Below, piece by piece: positions 14,401-24,252 of a DNA stretch of 64,000 nucleotides (positions are counted from its first letter, which is position 1; each line of letters opens with the position of its first letter). Below the pieces are notes generated by a model, which was not told the DNA's origin, searched no databases, and worked only from the letters and a program-made list of their open reading frames with translations. The translations under genes and the position numbers were made by a program. The stretch spans positions 192,504-256,503 of the forward strand of contig NZ_PJJJ01000036.1 in NCBI RefSeq assembly GCF_002929495.1, read 5' to 3'. The DNA comes from Cryobacterium sp. Y82. Lineage in GTDB: Bacteria; Actinomycetota; Actinomycetes; Actinomycetales; Microbacteriaceae.

Positions 14401-15729
14401 TTATTGTGCGAAATCTTTGGGTTTGCGCCGAATTCGCTTGATATGCCGAGTGGCCCCAATGCCTAACAGCGTTACTAGGATACCAAACACCACGAGTACA
14501 GCGAGCGGCAGACTGATATAGGTCAATGTCAGTTGGTTCGGCAGCCAAGCCGTGAGCACATTTTGGGCGGGTAGAGCGGGGTCCTTGTCAGCGGCTGCCG
14601 GAGCCTCAACGACCGGAACTTCGGTGGGAACCACCTCGATCTCGGCACGACGGTGCAATGTGATCCACTCGGTCAGTAGCGCGCTCGGGGTGGGCCCGGT
14701 CGCCGGAGCGACATAGCGGGTCACCGCAGCGGCGGCATCGATCAGGCCATTGCCGTAGATCGGACTCGGCACAGACTGCCCGTTGGCGTGCGCGGTCGCG
14801 ATGACCCTGTTCATGACGCCCGTCGCATCGAGATCTGGATAGGCTGCCCGCACGAGGGCGACCAGCCCGGACACGATCGGCGCAGCCGCGCTGGTTCCGT
14901 CCCACTGAACGTAGCTGGAATCGGGCATGACGCCGACTAGCTTCTCACTCGGAGCGGCGATGGCGATGGTGATGCCCTGCGAGGACGCATCGAAGCTCGC
15001 CGTCTTGTTGCGGTCGACACCTGCCACCGTCAGCACGCCGGGGATCGTCGCGGGAGCACCGACCTCGGTAGTGCCACTCCCCCGGTTTCCGGCCGCAGCC
15101 ACCACGACAACATCATTGTCAAAAGCGTAAAGAAAGGCCTCATCCCAGCTCTCCGGCCAATACAGCGTGTTCCGGGTGAGCGACATGTTGATGACGTCGG
15201 CGCCGTTGTCAACAGCCCAGCGGATGCCCTGCGCGATCTGGTCATCGTTGCTGACTGCGGAACGGGTGCTGCCGAACCCCACCGACACCGCCAGAATGGA
15301 TGCTTCCGGCGCGACTCCGATGAGGCCCGTACCGTCACCGGTGCCGCGACCGGCCAGCAGCGAAGCCACCAGGGTGCCGTGCTCGCCGTCATCGTCGTCA
15401 CCGGCGACCGGAGTCTGGCCGTTTGCGGAGCCGAGGCCGGAGACATCCGTTCCCCCGGTCACAACGCCGTTCAACTCGGGGACGCTGCCGTTGACCCCGG
15501 AGTCGATAACGGCGACGGTGACGCCCGCGCCGCGCGTGGTATTCCAAGCTTCGGTAAACCCGTAGTCGTTGAGCCAGTACTGCAGGTCACGAATCTGGTC
15601 GGCATGGGCGGCGGATGCGTCGAGCACGACGGAACCCGCGACAGTGCCTCCGAAGAGCGCTGCAGTGAGGGCGACCGCGAGGCCCGCGCTGACCCGACGC
15701 CGACTAACCCGTTGTGCGGTCGGAGTCAC
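14401..15729 (-). CDS. S8 family serine protease, membrane-anchored
   Basis: 442 aa from a GTG at 15729. An N-terminal signal peptide (~residues 15-44, ending AAHA) is followed by the subtilisin triad: Asp in VTVAVIDSGVNG, His in DDGEHGTLVASLLAG, and Ser in WDGTSAAAPIVSG, with the oxyanion Asn in VVAAAGN. A membrane helix at ~404-425 and a basic cytoplasmic tail anchor it with the catalytic domain outside. The architecture resembles mycosins, but no type VII secretion genes are nearby. The start overlaps the DUF501 stop (GTGA), so translation is coupled to the divIC-DUF501 pair. Confidence 0.92.
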   Translation of the reverse strand: MTPTAQRVSRRRVSAGLAVALTAALFGGTVAGSVVLDASAAHADQIRDLQYWLNDYGFTEAWNTTRGAGVTVAVIDSGVNGSVPELNGVVTGGTDVSGLGSANGQTPVAGDDDDGEHGTLVASLLAGRGTGDGTGLIGVAPEASILAVSVGFGSTRSAVSNDDQIAQGIRWAVDNGADVINMSLTRNTLYWPESWDEAFLYAFDNDVVVVAAAGNRGSGTTEVGAPATIPGVLTVAGVDRNKTASFDASSQGITIAIAAPSEKLVGVMPDSSYVQWDGTSAAAPIVSGLVALVRAAYPDLDATGVMNRVIATAHANGQSVPSPIYGNGLIDAAAAVTRYVAPATGPTPSALLTEWITLHRRAEIEVVPTEVPVVEAPAAADKDPALPAQNVLTAWLPNQLTLTYISLPLAVLVVFGILVTLLGIGATRHIKRIRRKPKDFAQ

Positions 15730-16268
15730 TCCGGATCCGTCCCGGCGGTGGCGGCCGTGGCGGAGTAGTCCAGGCAGACACAGATCGTTGGCGACCAGTC
15801 CGCACGCGCCAGCGCGAGGTCACCGATCGGGTTAACGCCGGGCCCAGCAGCCAGGGAGTGCGCGGCGAGGGCATGCAGGCATTTGACCCGACTCGGCATG
15901 CCGCCTGAGGAGATCCCGGCGATCTCCGACACGGTTCCGAGCTGCTCGCGGTCGAACAGAAAACTCTCGTGAGCGGCTTGATAGGCGGCGCGCACCTCGT
16001 CATCGTCGGCGAGCAGGTCGTTGTATTCGTTCATCACCTGGGTAGCTTCAAGCGACGAGATCGCGGCCGTCGCGGCCGGGTGGCAGAGGTAGTACAGGGT
16101 GGGGAACGGCGTACCGTCGGCCAGCCGGGGAGCGGTAGCGACCACGGTCGGCGCGCCACAAACACAGCGAGCGGCGATGCCGACGACGTTGCGGGCCGGG
16201 CGGCCGAGCTGGGCCGAAACGAGGTCGATGTCGGCCGGAGTAAACGGATCGAACGGCGGCCGGGTCAC
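15726..16268 (-). CDS. DUF501 domain-containing protein
   Basis: 180 aa. It matches actinobacterial DUF501: LGRPARNVVGIAARCVCGAPTVV, FPTLYYLCHP and GMPSRVKCLHALAAHSLAAGPGVNPIGD, with conserved Cys/His that could bind a metal. The GTG at 16268 is chosen because it overlaps the divIC stop in a GTGA tetranucleotide, the arrangement expected for coupled genes. Function unknown; the link to divIC is widespread in actinobacteria. Confidence 0.9.
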   Translation of the reverse strand: MTRPPFDPFTPADIDLVSAQLGRPARNVVGIAARCVCGAPTVVATAPRLADGTPFPTLYYLCHPAATAAISSLEATQVMNEYNDLLADDDEVRAAYQAAHESFLFDREQLGTVSEIAGISSGGMPSRVKCLHALAAHSLAAGPGVNPIGDLALARADWSPTICVCLDYSATAATAGTDPE

Positions 16269-16774
16269 GGAGCCACCGGTGCGGGGGCATCCGTGGCTGG
16301 CGCTGCGGCTTGCGGAGCGAGGCCGGCGGTCATGGTGGAGGCGAACAAGGAACCAAGCCAATCAATTGTGGTGCTTTGAATATCGGTACTGACCGGGCTC
16401 GCCTCCGCTTCGAGCGGAGCGACGACCGGCAGGTCGTTGATGACGAGAAAACTGATGTCACCCGGCAACACGTACGACAACCGCTCGCGTGCCTGCGTCG
16501 TGACGTAGGTGCGGTCGTTCCAGCGTTCCCGCTGGCTGGTGAGCTGGTCAACCTCGGCCTTCTGGTCAGCGACAGCGGCACTGAGCTGGCTGATCTGCTG
16601 CCGCTGCTCGGCGTAGGTGCGCAGGCTCGGCGCGAGGACCACGACGGCGAGGATCAGCACGACCATCATCACGAGCGAGAATCCGGAGAAGCGGATGCTG
16701 CGCAGCCACCCGCCCGCGGGCGTTTCGGTCTCTGAGACGACGGGTTGCCGTGGGGCCGGTCGTTTCTGATCCAT
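16265..16774 (-). CDS. Septum formation initiator family protein (DivIC/FtsB-like)
   Basis: 169 aa. A short cytoplasmic N-terminus, one membrane helix (~residues 36-55, FSLVMMVVLILAVVVLAP), a coiled coil (~58-88, QRQQISQLSAAVADQKAEVDQ) and the family motif ARERLSYVLPGD. FtsB/DivIC links the divisome proteins FtsL and FtsQ/DivIB outside the membrane. The ATG at 16774 follows GAAAGGAG. The C-terminal Ala/Pro extension is longer than in E. coli FtsB. It is downstream of eno and translationally coupled to DUF501. Confidence 0.92.
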   Translation of the reverse strand: MDQKRPAPRQPVVSETETPAGGWLRSIRFSGFSLVMMVVLILAVVVLAPSLRTYAEQRQQISQLSAAVADQKAEVDQLTSQRERWNDRTYVTTQARERLSYVLPGDISFLVINDLPVVAPLEAEASPVSTDIQSTTIDWLGSLFASTMTAGLAPQAAAPATDAPAPVAP

Positions 16775-16834
16775 GGCAACTCCTTTCGCTGGCGCTGAAC
16801 CTGCTGGTGAAAATCGTACCAAGCGAAAGCTGTG

Positions 16835-16872
16835 GGCCCCCGACCAGCCGAAAAACGGTGGTCGGGAGCCCG
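16835..16872 (-). terminator. Hairpin between eno and divIC
   Basis: The arms GGGCCCCCGACCA (16835-16847) and TGGTCGGGAGCCC (16860-16872) pair at 12 of 13 positions around a 12-base loop, 20 bases after the eno stop. No T-run follows on the minus strand, so it is more likely an attenuator or mRNA-stability element lowering expression of the division genes relative to enolase than a full terminator. Confidence 0.55.
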
Positions 16873-16891
16873 TGGCTGCTGTCGGGCCTTG

Positions 16892-18271
<1,380 letters not shown>

Positions 18272-18307
18272 CTAACCAAACCTGTCGACCGATCCGCCGA
18301 ACCGGCG

Positions 18308-19561
18308 TCAGGCGCCGAGCGGTTTAAAGTCGAGGTCGACCGCCGCCTGCGTGTCAACGGTTACGAACGCGAAGCGTCCGTAACCGGCCTCTCCAGCCCG
18401 GTCAAGCACGGCCTTGAGGTTCTTGGTGCGGCGTTCCAAACGCACCCGCAGCCCCCCGGCGACGAGGTCGCGCTTGAGGGCGACGAGAAGAGCCGGATGG
18501 GCGTCTTTCTCGTATACGAGTACGACGGCGTGCTGAGCGGATGCGGCATCCGCTTGCAGCAGGTCGACGATGCGTTCAAAGCCGATCGAGAATCCGCAGG
18601 CGGGTACGTCGGTGCCGAGGAACCGGCCGATCATTCCGTCGTAACGACCGCCGCCGCCGAGGGAATAAGCCAGGTCAGGATGGGAAATCTCGAAGATGGT
18701 TCCCGTGTAGTAGCCCATGCCGCGCACCAGGGTGGGGTCAAACGCGAGGTCGACGCCGGGCAGGGCGACGCGCAGGGCAGTCAGGTCGGCGAACGCCTCC
18801 GCGTTGAGCCACTCCGGCGCGCTGTCGCCGAGGGACCAGCCGCCGGTGCCGAGCTCGGTGAGCAGGGCGGCCAGGTTGGGGGCATCGATGCCGAGGGCGC
18901 CGAGCTCCGTGGCAACACCATCAACACCGATCTTGTCGAGCTTGTCGATTACGATCAATGCCCGCTCGGTCAGTTCTGACGCGACGCCCCAGTGGGCGAG
19001 CAGGGCGCTGAGGATGCGGCGGTCGTTAATGCGAATGGAGCAGCCCGTGAGGCCGAGCTGGTCGAGGGTCGCGGCCGTTGCGGTGATCAGTTCGATCTCG
19101 GCGAGCGGGCCGGCCTCACCGATGATGTCGATGTCGCACTGCATGAACTGGCGGTAGCGGCCCTTTTGCGGGCGTTCGGCCCGCCAGACCGGAGCAATTT
19201 GAATCGAACGGAACACGGCGGGCAACGCGGCCCGGTGGGTGGCGTAGAACCGGGCGAGCGGAACCGTCAGGTCAAAGCGCAGCCCGAGATCGGCCAGGGA
19301 CAGCAGGTCGTCCTGCTCGGCCGCGGCCGCGACGTCGGCTGCGCTGAGGCCGCGCTTGAGCACCGCGAAGGCGAGCTTCTCATTGTCGCCGCCGAGACCG
19401 GAGTGCAGGCGGGCGGAGTCTTCCATGACCGGGGTTTCGATCTCGTCGAAGCCGTGCGCCCGAAAACTCTCGCGGATGATGCCGAGGGAGCGTTCGCGTA
19501 CGGCCTTGTCGGCGGGGAGGAAATCGCGCATGCCGCGCGGCGGGGTCACTGCAATAGCCAT
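18308..19561 (-). CDS. hisS: Histidine--tRNA ligase
   Basis: 417 aa. Class II aminoacyl-tRNA synthetase: motif 1 around RGMRDFLP, motif 2 VWRAERPQKGRYRQFMQCDID, HisA-type LVRGMGYYTGTIFE, motif 3 GGGGRYDGMIG and GFSIGFERI, and a C-terminal anticodon-binding domain. It charges tRNA-His. GAGAAT ends six bases before the ATG, and no Shine-Dalgarno is evident, so the message may be leaderless. It is divergent from the ABC-2 exporter genes. Confidence 0.96.
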   Translation of the reverse strand: MAIAVTPPRGMRDFLPADKAVRERSLGIIRESFRAHGFDEIETPVMEDSARLHSGLGGDNEKLAFAVLKRGLSAADVAAAAEQDDLLSLADLGLRFDLTVPLARFYATHRAALPAVFRSIQIAPVWRAERPQKGRYRQFMQCDIDIIGEAGPLAEIELITATAATLDQLGLTGCSIRINDRRILSALLAHWGVASELTERALIVIDKLDKIGVDGVATELGALGIDAPNLAALLTELGTGGWSLGDSAPEWLNAEAFADLTALRVALPGVDLAFDPTLVRGMGYYTGTIFEISHPDLAYSLGGGGRYDGMIGRFLGTDVPACGFSIGFERIVDLLQADAASAQHAVVLVYEKDAHPALLVALKRDLVAGGLRVRLERRTKNLKAVLDRAGEAGYGRFAFVTVDTQAAVDLDFKPLGA

Positions 19562-19650
19562 GAGGTAATTCTCTCAGTTGCCGTGGGTGCGATTCACCGC
19601 CCGCCCCCGAACGGGAGTGCGCCCTAGACTCGGGGGAAACAAGTGGGGGT

Positions 19651-20664
19651 GTGTCGATGTCGGCGACGACAGTTTTCGGATCTGGCGGGATCGTACCCAG
19701 CGGGATCGCGGTGACCGGGGTCAGCCGATCGTTCGGGAGTGTGTTCGCGCTGCGGGGCGCGACGCTGACCGTTCCGGCCGGGTCGGTCACGGCCCTGATC
19801 GGGCCAAACGGCTCGGGCAAGACCACGCTGCTACTCATGCTCGCAACGTTGCTCACCCCCGATACCGGCACCATCCGCATTAACGGTCACGACCCCGTTA
19901 TCGAGCCGGAACGGGTGCGCGCCGTCATGGGCTGGATGCCGGACACACTTGGTTCCTGGCCGAGCCTGAGCGCCCGAGCAGCCCTGCAGACCACCGGCCG
20001 GATGTACCGCCTGACCGGCGAGCAAGCCGCCGTGCGCGCCGACGAACTGATCGCGCTGACCGACCTCGGTGACTTCGCTGACCGGCCATCGCGGGTGCTG
20101 TCGCGCGGCCAGAAACAACGCCTGAGCCTGGCCAGGGCGCTCGTGCACTCCCCCGGAGTGCTGCTGCTCGACGAGCCGGCCTCCGGCCTCGACCCCGCGG
20201 CCCGTGCATCGCTGCGCCAGCTGCTGCGCCGTCTGGCCGGCGAGGGCGCCGCGATTCTCGTTTCCAGTCACGTTCTCGCCGAACTCGACGAAATGGCCGA
20301 TGCCGCGGTGTATCTCGCCGACGGGCGCACGGCGAGCCCGGAGCAGGTGGCCGCGGCGGGCGCGAGTGCCAGATCCTGGCGTATCCGCTCACTCGATGAG
20401 TCAGCACTGGAACGTGCGCTGGCTACGCCCGGCGTGGTCGGCGCGCTCGTGCGGGTTCTCGGCGTGGACCAGCTCGGCACCCTCGTACAGGTTGAAAATG
20501 AAGCCTCCGCCGCCGCTCTACTGCACAACCTGGTCCTGAGCGGGGTGCCGGTGTGCGATTTCGGGCCGGCCGTCGGCAACCTTGAGCACACTTTTCTCGA
20601 CCTCACGCGGGAGCGACCGGCGCGACATAGTTCTGTCGTCGTCAACCCGGAGGTAGCGCCATGA
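19651..20664 (+). CDS. ABC transporter ATP-binding protein (ABC-2 exporter)
   Basis: 337 aa from a GTG at 19651 (an ATG two codons later is also possible) behind GTGGGGGT. Walker A is GPNGSGKTT, Walker B LLLDEPASGLD, and the signature is LSRGQKQR rather than LSGGQ. The C-terminal ~110 residues are the extension seen in CcmA-type ATPases. TAGACT at 19625 is a plausible -10. Its stop overlaps the permease start (ATGA). Substrate unknown. Confidence 0.9.
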   Translation: MSMSATTVFGSGGIVPSGIAVTGVSRSFGSVFALRGATLTVPAGSVTALIGPNGSGKTTLLLMLATLLTPDTGTIRINGHDPVIEPERVRAVMGWMPDTLGSWPSLSARAALQTTGRMYRLTGEQAAVRADELIALTDLGDFADRPSRVLSRGQKQRLSLARALVHSPGVLLLDEPASGLDPAARASLRQLLRRLAGEGAAILVSSHVLAELDEMADAAVYLADGRTASPEQVAAAGASARSWRIRSLDESALERALATPGVVGALVRVLGVDQLGTLVQVENEASAAALLHNLVLSGVPVCDFGPAVGNLEHTFLDLTRERPARHSSVVVNPEVAP

Positions 20665-21752
20665 ACGACCATAACCGCCTGTTCCTGACCGGACTCTGGT
20701 TAATCGTCACGCTGGAACTGCGCCAGCGGGTGCGCGGCGTCTCCTGGTACGTGCTGCTGGGTGTCTTCATGCTGCTCGTGGGCATCGTCACGTTTCTGCT
20801 CTGGCTGGCTACCTCGGCGTGGCTATCCGGCGGCGGCGGGGTGTTCTCGACGATCATTTTCTTTGTGCTGCTGCTGGGAACACTGGTGTCACCGGCGCTG
20901 TCGGGCAACGCCATCAACGGCGATCGGGATGCCGGAACCCTCGCCACGACGCAGGTTACGCTCATCAGTACCGGGCAGCTCGTGCTCGGCAAGTTTCTGG
21001 CCGCCTGGATCACCGCGCTCGCCTTTCTGGCGGCGGCGCTGCCGTTTCTGATCTTCGCCGTCGTTCTCGGCGAAGTGTCGCTCGGCACGATCAGCGTGTC
21101 GGTACTGGTGCTCGCGGCCGAGCTGGGCATGATCGCGGCGGTCGGAGTGGGGTTGTCGGGCATCCTGACCCGGCCGCTGTTTTCGATCGTGCTGACCTAC
21201 CTTCTGGTTGCGGCCCTCAGCCTCGGCACGCTCATCGCGTTCGCCCTGCTCGGCACCGCCACGCAGCAGCAAGCGACAAGCGTGAACTATCAGGTCGTGG
21301 AGTCAACCTACGACGAGCAGACCGGCAAGCAGTCGGATATCGTATGCTCCACCGCCCAGACCTCGACCTACCCCGTGCCGCGCTTCGACTACTTCTGGTG
21401 GATCCTTAGCGCGAACCCGTACGTGGTGGTGGCGGATGCCGCGCCCGGCAGCTTCGACGCGGGCGGCCACCCCACCGACCTGTTCGGCCAGATTGCCGTC
21501 GGCGTGCGGAGCGCGCAGGCCGCTCCAGAGCTGTATACCGAGTACAACGGCTGCGACGAGGCCGCCAATGGGTACGCTGACCAGCAATCCGGCATCGGTC
21601 CAACACAGCAGGAGATCTACGACGGCGCGGTGCCCAGCTGGTTCATCGGACTATTCATCCATCTACTGCTGGGCGCCGGCGCCCTCACCTGGGCGTGGCG
21701 TCGCACCAGCACCCCCGCGACCCACCTCCCGGCCGGCAGTCGCATCGCGTAG
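20661..21752 (+). CDS. ABC-2 type transporter permease
   Basis: 363 aa. Six predicted membrane helices (~30-52, 60-80, 105-130, 140-160, 170-195 and ~330-350). LSGNAINGDRDAGTLATTQVT is the conserved ABC-2 cytoplasmic loop, and there is a ~120-residue extracytoplasmic loop before the last helix with two Cys (IVCSTAQ and NGCDEA). It overlaps the ATPase gene by four bases, so the two form one exporter. The large external loop between helices 5 and 6 resembles lipid, polysaccharide or antibiotic exporters, but the cargo cannot be inferred. Confidence 0.9.
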   Translation: MNDHNRLFLTGLWLIVTLELRQRVRGVSWYVLLGVFMLLVGIVTFLLWLATSAWLSGGGGVFSTIIFFVLLLGTLVSPALSGNAINGDRDAGTLATTQVTLISTGQLVLGKFLAAWITALAFLAAALPFLIFAVVLGEVSLGTISVSVLVLAAELGMIAAVGVGLSGILTRPLFSIVLTYLLVAALSLGTLIAFALLGTATQQQATSVNYQVVESTYDEQTGKQSDIVCSTAQTSTYPVPRFDYFWWILSANPYVVVADAAPGSFDAGGHPTDLFGQIAVGVRSAQAAPELYTEYNGCDEAANGYADQQSGIGPTQQEIYDGAVPSWFIGLFIHLLLGAGALTWAWRRTSTPATHLPAGSRIA

Positions 21753-21764
21753 TCCAGCGGGAGG

Positions 21765-22580
21765 TTAGGACGGCAGGGCGATGATACCGGCGTCGAAGGC
21801 ATCGTCGGCGGGGCGCTCAGCGCCGCGAATCTCAGACTGCAGATCGCGCACGGCGGTTCGCAGCGCTCGTTCGGCGTCGAGGCCCTGGGCCCGGGCGGAT
21901 GCCACGATGGCCAGTAACAAGGGTCCAAGATCAGCCTCGGACTCGATCGGAAGCGGGAAACCAGCATCCGCTTCGAGCAGGCCAATCTGTTCGGCCCGGC
22001 CGAGCACCTTATCGGCCAGGGCGAGCGCTGGCATGCCTGCCGGGATGCCATCGAGCACGCTCGTGCGCCCCGGCTTCTCCTCAGCCTTGAAACCGTCCCA
22101 GGCAGCCGACACCTCGTCGGCTGTCTTGAGGCTGAGGTCACCAAAGACGTGCGGGTGCCGCCCGATCATTTTCTCGGTCAGGCGCGCCGCGACATCCTGA
22201 ATATCGAAGTCCTCCTCCGGCGTGTGGGCAGCCAGGTCGGAGTGAAAGAGCACCTGGTAGAGCACATCACCAAGCTCTTCGAGCAGGTCGTCCCGGCCGC
22301 CGTCTTCGATCGCCTCGATCAGTTCGTGGGTCTCTTCCACCAGGTGGCGCACGAGCGAGGCGTGGGTCTGGTCGGCGTCCCATGGGCATCCGCCCGGCGC
22401 GCGCAGCCGCGCGACGGTGGCGATGAGCGTCTCGAGGGGTGTTGCGGCCGGCGGTGCTGCGGCCGGCCAAACAGCGGATGCCGGATCCGCGACGTCTGCC
22501 GCCCGCGGCGCTGGCGGTGCCGAGTTCGTTTCCGGCAGCGAGGCTGCGGCACGAGCTGATGAAAACAACGGATCTGTCAT
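21765..22580 (-). CDS. mazG: Nucleoside triphosphate pyrophosphohydrolase MazG
   Basis: 271 aa from the ATG at 22580 behind CGAGGAG. The first ~55 residues are a low-complexity Ala/Pro linker. The MazG core follows: LRAPGGCPWDADQTHASLVRH, EETHELIEAIE and LLEELGDVLYQVLFHSD hold the EExxE...ExxD metal ligands. It hydrolyses non-canonical or excess NTPs to NMP and PPi. It is convergent with the ABC-2 permease and divergent from nhaA. Confidence 0.93.
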   Translation of the reverse strand: MTDPLFSSARAAASLPETNSAPPAPRAADVADPASAVWPAAAPPAATPLETLIATVARLRAPGGCPWDADQTHASLVRHLVEETHELIEAIEDGGRDDLLEELGDVLYQVLFHSDLAAHTPEEDFDIQDVAARLTEKMIGRHPHVFGDLSLKTADEVSAAWDGFKAEEKPGRTSVLDGIPAGMPALALADKVLGRAEQIGLLEADAGFPLPIESEADLGPLLLAIVASARAQGLDAERALRTAVRDLQSEIRGAERPADDAFDAGIIALPS

Positions 22581-22718
22581 GGTTGTACGCTCCTCGATCG
22601 GTTCCATCGTAAACGGCCTCCTTGGGGCGGTCAGCTGCCTCGTGTATTCTGGACGTAGGTGAGTCGGGAAGTCTGGTCGGCACATCATGAGCGCGCCGGA
22701 AAAACCAGAGGATTTATT

Positions 22719-24089
22719 ATGACCGAACCATTCCGCCAGCCCACGCCCAAATCGGCCCCGTCCACCGCCACCATTCTGCGCCGCGGCAGTCATAGCGAAG
22801 TCGTGCGCATCTCCAGTATTTTGCGCAAAGAAACCGTCGGCGGTGCCATTTTGCTGGCTGCGACCGTGGCCGCCCTGATCATGGCCAACTCTGGCTTCGC
22901 GGACGCGTACTACTCATTGCGCGACTACAGAATCGGTTACGAGCCGTGGCATCTGGAACTGAGCCTCGGCGCGTGGGCGGCCGACGGCCTGCTGGCGATC
23001 TTCTTCTTTCTCGCTGGCCTCGAACTGAAGCGTGAATTCGTCGCAGGCGATCTGCGCAGCGTGAGCCGTGCCATCGTTCCCGTAGCCGCCGCGGTCGGTG
23101 GCGTGATCGTCCCGGCCCTTATCTATGTGCTGATCAACCTTGACTCGGGCGCCGAAACACTGCGCGGCTGGGCAATTCCCACCGCGACCGACATTGCGTT
23201 TGCCGTTGCCGTTCTCGCCGTTATTGGGTCGAAGCTTCCGCCGGCGCTGCGCATCTTTCTGCTGACTCTCGCCGTGGTCGACGATTTGCTTGCCATCACG
23301 ATCATCGCCTTCTTTTACACGGACGACATCTCCGTTCTGCCGCTCGTGCTGGCCCTGGTCCTGATCGCGCTGTTCTGGATGTTGACCCACAAATTCTCGT
23401 ACTTCTTCGGCACCAGAGCCTGGGCCGCGTGGCTGATATTGCTGCCTCTCGGCTTCATTGTCTGGGCGCTCGTGCACGGTTCTGGCGTGCACGCGACCGT
23501 AGCCGGCGTACTTCTGGGCTTTGCCGTGCCTGTGCTGCGCAGCAAGCGCGGCGGCGGGCCCAATGCAGGGCCCGGCTTGGCCGAAACTTTGGAACATCGA
23601 ATCCGTCCGCTGTCCAGCGGAGTCGCGATCCCGGTGTTCGCCTTCTTCTCCGCCGGCGTCACGATCGGCGGCGCCGATGGCCTGTACCGGGCGCTCACCG
23701 ACCCGGTCGCGGTCGGCATCGTTGTCGCTCTCGTCGTTGGCAAGCCGATCGGTGTGTTGCTCGCGACCTTCATTGTGACCAAGACCACGAAGGCGGCGCT
23801 CGACCCCGATCTGTCGTGGATCGACGTCACCGGCGTCGCCGTGCTGGCCGGTGTCGGTTTCACCGTGTCGCTGCTGATCAGCGAGCTCGCCTTCGGCCAG
23901 GGCAGCCCGCACGACGACCACGCCAAGGTAGCCATTTTGGTCGGTTCGCTCCTCGCCGCACTCCTGGCCACGGTGATCCTGCGTTTACGCAACCGCCACT
24001 ATGGGCGCATCGCCGAGAAGGAGGCCATCGACAGCGACGACGACGGCATTCCGGATGTCTACGAGCCGGAACAGGAGTCGAAAGCCTAA
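22719..24089 (+). CDS. nhaA: Na+/H+ antiporter NhaA
   Basis: 456 aa from the ATG at 22719 (AGAGGA upstream). About twelve helices. [30 protein letters not shown] and [17 protein letters not shown] contain the paired Asp needed for Na+/H+ exchange, and [15 protein letters not shown] is the conserved late helix. It exports Na+ in exchange for protons in alkaline or saline conditions. The C-terminal acidic tail contains [14 protein letters not shown], which resembles a Ca-binding dockerin/TSP3-like motif and is not part of the antiporter fold. Confidence 0.95.
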   Translation: MTEPFRQPTPKSAPSTATILRRGSHSEVVRISSILRKETVGGAILLAATVAALIMANSGFADAYYSLRDYRIGYEPWHLELSLGAWAADGLLAIFFFLAGLELKREFVAGDLRSVSRAIVPVAAAVGGVIVPALIYVLINLDSGAETLRGWAIPTATDIAFAVAVLAVIGSKLPPALRIFLLTLAVVDDLLAITIIAFFYTDDISVLPLVLALVLIALFWMLTHKFSYFFGTRAWAAWLILLPLGFIVWALVHGSGVHATVAGVLLGFAVPVLRSKRGGGPNAGPGLAETLEHRIRPLSSGVAIPVFAFFSAGVTIGGADGLYRALTDPVAVGIVVALVVGKPIGVLLATFIVTKTTKAALDPDLSWIDVTGVAVLAGVGFTVSLLISELAFGQGSPHDDHAKVAILVGSLLAALLATVILRLRNRHYGRIAEKEAIDSDDDGIPDVYEPEQESKA

Positions 24090-24112
24090 GCAGAGCACCA
24101 CAGGCACGCGCG

Positions 24113-24220
24113 GGAGATACGCCAGTACGCGGGAGTTCCCGTCTGGCCAAAACTCCCGCGCCACTCGACGCGCTGGACCTGCGCCAGTGCGCGGGAGTTC
24201 GGCCTCCCGCGTACTGGCGC
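24113..24220. repeat. Palindromic intergenic element, CGCGGGAGTT core
   Basis: The gap between the convergent ends of nhaA and mfd is filled by two hairpins. CGCGGGAGTT (24128-24137) pairs with AACTCCCGCG (24151-24160). GCGCCAGTGCGCGGGAG (24181-24197) pairs 16 of 17 with 24204-24220 around a TTCGGC loop. It may act as a bidirectional terminator; the same core recurs at 58756-58783. Confidence 0.75.
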
Positions 24221-24252
24221 AACACCCGCGCACCGCGAGGAGGGCTCTGAGG

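Noticed and set aside
12846-14441. 531-codon open frame on the plus strand
   Set aside because: Exact antisense shadow of the NDH-2 gene, which has all family motifs; composition is not protein-like.
16835-16872. Rho-independent terminator ending the eno transcript
   Set aside because: Strong stem but no T-run on the minus strand, so kept only as a hairpin/attenuator.
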